43,775 nucleotides of DNA, taken from positions 1-43,775 of the forward strand of contig CAKUFT010000012.1 of NCBI GenBank assembly GCA_934650095.1, given 5' to 3'. Positions within the stretch are counted from its first letter, which is position 1. Every line of letters starts with the position of its first letter. The notes below the pieces were generated by a model. It saw only the letters and a list, made by a program, of their open reading frames with translations, was not told the DNA's origin and made no database searches. Below are positions 41,080 to 43,775 of the stretch, in pieces. The stretch is from an uncultured Collinsella sp. (GTDB taxonomy: Bacteria; Actinomycetota; Coriobacteriia; Coriobacteriales; Coriobacteriaceae). Both the position numbers and the translations under genes were made by a program.

Positions 41080-41673
41080 CTAGCAGGCGGGCTCGGCGCC
41101 CATGTCCTCGGTAACGTCATTGACGGCATCGGCAACGGGAGCGCCCGGCATGCGCACGAACTCCATGTGCGGCTCGGCAAAGACCGTGCCCATGGGGAAG
41201 GCGCGGCGGAAGACAAAGCGAGCAACCGGACCGGCCACCAGCAGGTTCCAGGGCAGGGCCATGATAAAGTTGCGCGGAATGTTAACGAGCCACATCATCG
41301 GCAGCAGCTGCAGGTTGGCGAGCGGGCCGCCGGGCATATGGAACAGGCCTTCGCACGCGCCGTAGAGCGACATGATGATGACCATGGGAACGACCATGCA
41401 GGAGCTGACGGCGAGCGTCATGGCAAGAGGCGAGCTCTTGCCCAGCGTGACCAGGAATTTAAAGGCGAAACCCTTGGCAAGGGGGCTGGCGACAAACCAG
41501 TCGCAGCACATGGCAAAAACGTAGGCAACGGGAAAGCCGAGCCACGCGGCGGCAACAACCTCGCCGTTGATGGCCCCATGCTGCAGGGCAACGTTGTAGA
41601 CGCTCATCCAAAGCACCATGCAAAAGCACATGATAAAGGTGAACAGCAGGCTCTCTCGTTTGTTGATAGGCAT
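41080..41673 (-). CDS. Small membrane protein, DUF2798-like
   Basis: A 197-residue protein with about four membrane helices in two similar halves: LLFTFIMCFCMVLWMSVYN and LAMTLAVSSCMVVPMVIIMS, each followed by a WL..P or WLVNIPRNF segment. This duplicated Met-rich layout resembles DUF2798 proteins, whose function is unknown. I start at 41673, with AAAGGA 12 bases upstream; the in-frame start at 41733 adds a non-hydrophobic stretch over the terminator region. Monocistronic. Confidence 0.6.
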   Translation of the reverse strand: MPINKRESLLFTFIMCFCMVLWMSVYNVALQHGAINGEVVAAAWLGFPVAYVFAMCCDWFVASPLAKGFAFKFLVTLGKSSPLAMTLAVSSCMVVPMVIIMSLYGACEGLFHMPGGPLANLQLLPMMWLVNIPRNFIMALPWNLLVAGPVARFVFRRAFPMGTVFAEPHMEFVRMPGAPVADAVNDVTEDMGAEPAC

Positions 41674-41717
41674 AAAGGGCAAAATCCTTTCTGTGTTACG
41701 CCGCGGCACCACGCAAC

Positions 41718-41767
41718 AAAAACGGGCGGGCAAGATGGAGCTGTTGGGACTTCATCTCGCCCGCCCG
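41718..41767 (-). terminator. Strong terminator upstream of the DUF2798-like gene
   Basis: On the minus strand CGGGCGGGCGAGATGA pairs with the TCCATCTTGCCCGCCCG arm and is followed by TTTTTG. It lies 220 bp past the ThrE-like stop and only 45 bp before the DUF2798-like start, so it is either a distant terminator or a leader attenuator. Confidence 0.8.
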
Positions 41768-41883
41768 TGATACGTGCGTCTGCGACTACTTATGTGGTGG
41801 AACCAGCCTAGCACGAAAACCCCGCGCTTCGTAAGCGTTGAGTTTATGGAGATGCAGGGCACCAATAATCCCCCGACCCCATA

Positions 41884-41950
41884 AGTTGCGGTGGAATACG
41901 GACTGTTTTGACCCTTTAAGCAGCAATTCAGTCCCTATTTCACCGCAACT
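41884..41950. repeat. 67-bp dispersed inverted repeat, copy 2
   Basis: Arms 41884-41905 and 41929-41950 repeat AGTTGCGGTG and ATACGGACTG of the copy at 7089-7155. Total length is identical (67 bp), while the central 23 bases are unrelated. Confidence 0.85.
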
Positions 41951-41986
41951 CATTTGGTGCAAAGTAACCTGTCCCCCTTGTACCAA

Positions 41987-43555
41987 TTAGCTGGTGTGGC
42001 GCCAGCGAGGGTCAGTGAGTGTGCGTGCCACACCCAGACCAACGGGCAAAAACGCCACGATGAGCACTGCACGCACAAACCAGCCGAGCATATTGACCGT
42101 GTCGAAGGTGCACATGTAATACATCGAGCGATACAGATACAAGCCCGGCACCATAATGACAATCGATGGCACCGTGAGGGCGATACGTGGATAGGTGAGC
42201 TTGATTTCGGCTAAGCTCGCGAGCAGCCCCGATACCAGCGCGCCGATAAACGCCGCCGCCTCGGGAGGCATTCCCGCGCTGAGGCCCAGGAAAGGAAGCA
42301 TCGTCGGCGCATCGACGAGCGTAAGGCGCAAGGTATTGGACACGGCGCCGATCAGCCCAGCTGCCGCAGCCATCTTTACCGGGCTGTTGAACATCACCGA
42401 GAAGCCGAATACGCCAACGAAGCTCATCACCACACGCAAGAGTGTAAGAGCCAATGGTGAGAGCCCGAGCGGGGCAAAGTCGTCCGGCGCCAGCCCCACA
42501 CACTCGGCAACCATCCAGCCTACGAGAGTCGCCATCACAATAATCGACACGGCATACGAAAGACGCTCAATGCCGCTTCGCATATCGAGCTTAGCGATGT
42601 CGAGGCCTGCCGTAATGAGGGGAAAGCCGGGAATCACAAAGAGCATGGCACCGATATAGCCTTCTTGGTGCGACATTGCCCCCGGAATGACCTGGCCAAG
42701 GCCGAGCAATGCCAGCAGATACGAGACGCAAGCGAGTGCAACGCCGATCGTCAGCGCGCTAAACTGGCCAAGACCCTGCTTGAGAATATGGGAGCGAGCA
42801 AAGTTGCCGACACCAGCGCCTACGAATGCACAGGCCATCTCGATAGGGCCGCCGCCGAGCAAAAAAACGAAGGCGCCGCAAGCACAAGCTGCCGCAAGGC
42901 CCTGTTGCCAGGGAGCGTAATCGGGTTTTGAGCTCTCAACGGTCTTGAGCATCTCGTGGTATTCGTGCACGGTAAACCGGCGCCCATACGTCTCGATTTC
43001 CTTTAAGAAGCTCTCCATCATCCAAATGCGATGAGTATTGACTCCCGTTGTGGGCAGGCTGACGACCTCGTTAAAGCAGTGGCCGCCTTCGATGCAGGTG
43101 CACTCAAACGACAGGAGACTCAGGTCGACGTGAATCGTGACGCCGAGTACGGCAGCAACACGATTCATGGTATCGCGCACGCGCCAGGCACCTGTTCCGC
43201 TTGCCAGCATAAGCATGCCGGTGCGGCAGATGATGGATGATTTATCGGTGAGCGGCGCATCGACGGCAAGCTCATCGCCTGCCGTCACGATCTGGCGCCA
43301 GTCGGTTTTCATATGGTGGGCGCCGGCACGGACACCGTGGTGCATGGGGACTCTTGAGAGCAACGAATCATGGTGCGAAGGCTGTGGGGGTTCCATCGAT
43401 TCGACCTCGTCCTCGTCGGGCCCTTCATCAACAAGGTCGAAAGCATCGAGCGCCGCCGGCTCGCGACGATCGGTCAATTCCTCGTCCTCATCATCAAAAT
43501 AGTTGAACTGATCGAGCATGTCCTCTTCGATTGCACGATCGCTCGCGTCGTCCAT
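41987..43555 (-). CDS. Threonine/serine exporter family protein (ThrE-like)
   Basis: A 522-residue inner-membrane protein with both halves of ThrE fused. An acidic N-terminal tail (about 1-75) precedes the soluble ThrE domain (RTGMLMLASGTGAWRVRDTMNRVAAVLGV) and about ten membrane helices, including LFVIPGFPLITAGLDIAKLDMRSGIERL and TVPSIVIMVPGLYLYR. In Corynebacterium ThrE exports threonine and serine. I start at 43555 with AAGGGAG upstream; an ATG 15 codons earlier is possible but lacks a site. Confidence 0.85.
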   Translation of the reverse strand: MDDASDRAIEEDMLDQFNYFDDEDEELTDRREPAALDAFDLVDEGPDEDEVESMEPPQPSHHDSLLSRVPMHHGVRAGAHHMKTDWRQIVTAGDELAVDAPLTDKSSIICRTGMLMLASGTGAWRVRDTMNRVAAVLGVTIHVDLSLLSFECTCIEGGHCFNEVVSLPTTGVNTHRIWMMESFLKEIETYGRRFTVHEYHEMLKTVESSKPDYAPWQQGLAAACACGAFVFLLGGGPIEMACAFVGAGVGNFARSHILKQGLGQFSALTIGVALACVSYLLALLGLGQVIPGAMSHQEGYIGAMLFVIPGFPLITAGLDIAKLDMRSGIERLSYAVSIIVMATLVGWMVAECVGLAPDDFAPLGLSPLALTLLRVVMSFVGVFGFSVMFNSPVKMAAAAGLIGAVSNTLRLTLVDAPTMLPFLGLSAGMPPEAAAFIGALVSGLLASLAEIKLTYPRIALTVPSIVIMVPGLYLYRSMYYMCTFDTVNMLGWFVRAVLIVAFLPVGLGVARTLTDPRWRHTS

Positions 43556-43775
43556 ATAGACGCTCCCTTCCTGCCGACTAACCCCCATCCTAGGCGGCAA
43601 CGGCTAAAGGAAACATAAAAGAGGCGGCTGTCATGCGAGCCATGTGCGCAATAACCGTTGGGCAGTCGTTTAAGAACGTCCCCAACGACAAGTCATTTAA
43701 GAACGTCCATTACAGTCGAGATTGTCAGCCCGGGCCCGTCTCGGGCTACGATTGAGGCGCGCCCAGAACGGGCCG
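43556..43775. other. Upstream region of the ThrE-like gene, with a direct repeat
   Basis: No gene visible before the window ends. AGTCGTTTAAGAACGTCC (43664-43681) recurs as AGTCATTTAAGAACGTCC (43691-43708), period 27 bp, one mismatch. GTCGTT/AACGAC also forms a hairpin across the first copy. Confidence 0.6.

Larger units (their letters stand above)
41674..41986. other. Gap between the DUF2798-like and ThrE-like genes
   Basis: No gene visible. The gap holds a terminator (41718-41767), a 67-bp inverted repeat (41884-41950) and an adjoining TTGGTGCAA/TTGTACCAA palindrome with a CCTGTCCCC loop (41954-41986). Confidence 0.65.

Overview
The window is high-GC and gene-dense. It most resembles a gut Coriobacteriia chromosome (Actinomycetota), probably Collinsella. 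This rests on base composition, codon use, the rpmG/tRNA-Trp/secE/nusG block, a disA-ispD-ispF-cysS-rlmB-yacP block, and GGGGACAGGCACC palindromes used as terminators. No phage, plasmid, transposase, rRNA or CRISPR array is visible. The species is inferred, not proven.

Layout. 1-5.0 kb: an array of three palindromes, galU, then rplJ-rplL with a well-formed L10 leader, attenuator and sigma70 promoter. Upstream of that lie a 225-bp three-tier palindrome and a PLP aminotransferase. 4.4-12.2 kb: an unrecognised protein, a DNA glycosylase next to a GH13 glycosidase, an MFS exporter, a FeoA-FeoB fusion iron transporter and an esterase. 12.4-24.4 kb (plus strand): PTS EIIA, asnS, a WYL-type regulator, a TrpXYZ-like ABC importer, a cell-wall 5'-nucleotidase with an LAATG anchor, an MscS channel, and a two-gene unit of a ParB-like/BMP fusion plus a metallophosphoesterase. 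24.4-29.7 kb (minus): tRNA-Tyr, tRNA-Thr, tRNA-Met, tuf, then rpmG, tRNA-Trp, secE, nusG, rplK, rplA, and separately tRNA-Thr(TGT). 30-35.5 kb (minus): disA, ispD, ispF, cysS, rlmB, yacP/rae1. 35.5-43.6 kb: a yybP-ykoY manganese riboswitch with mntP, pepD, clpC, a small membrane protein and a ThrE-type exporter.

How the genes work together. The window carries the translation and secretion core (tuf, L33, SecE, NusG, L11, L1, L10, L7/L12, AsnRS, CysRS, five tRNAs). The order clpC ... disA-ispD-ispF-cysS-rlmB-yacP ... rpmG-secE-nusG-rplK-rplA matches the order known from Bacillus, with genes missing or inserted. The rplKA and rplJL pairs, normally adjacent, are about 22 kb apart. Metal homeostasis is represented by FeoAB and by the riboswitch-controlled MntP.

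The most unusual content is intergenic: two arrays of three regularly spaced hairpins (48-bp units every 62 bp; 55-bp units every 80-81 bp), two copies of a 67-bp inverted repeat 35 kb apart, nested giant palindromes, and a tRNA-Thr remnant. The most interesting protein system is the translationally coupled ParB-like/BMP protein and phosphoesterase at 21.7-24.4 kb.
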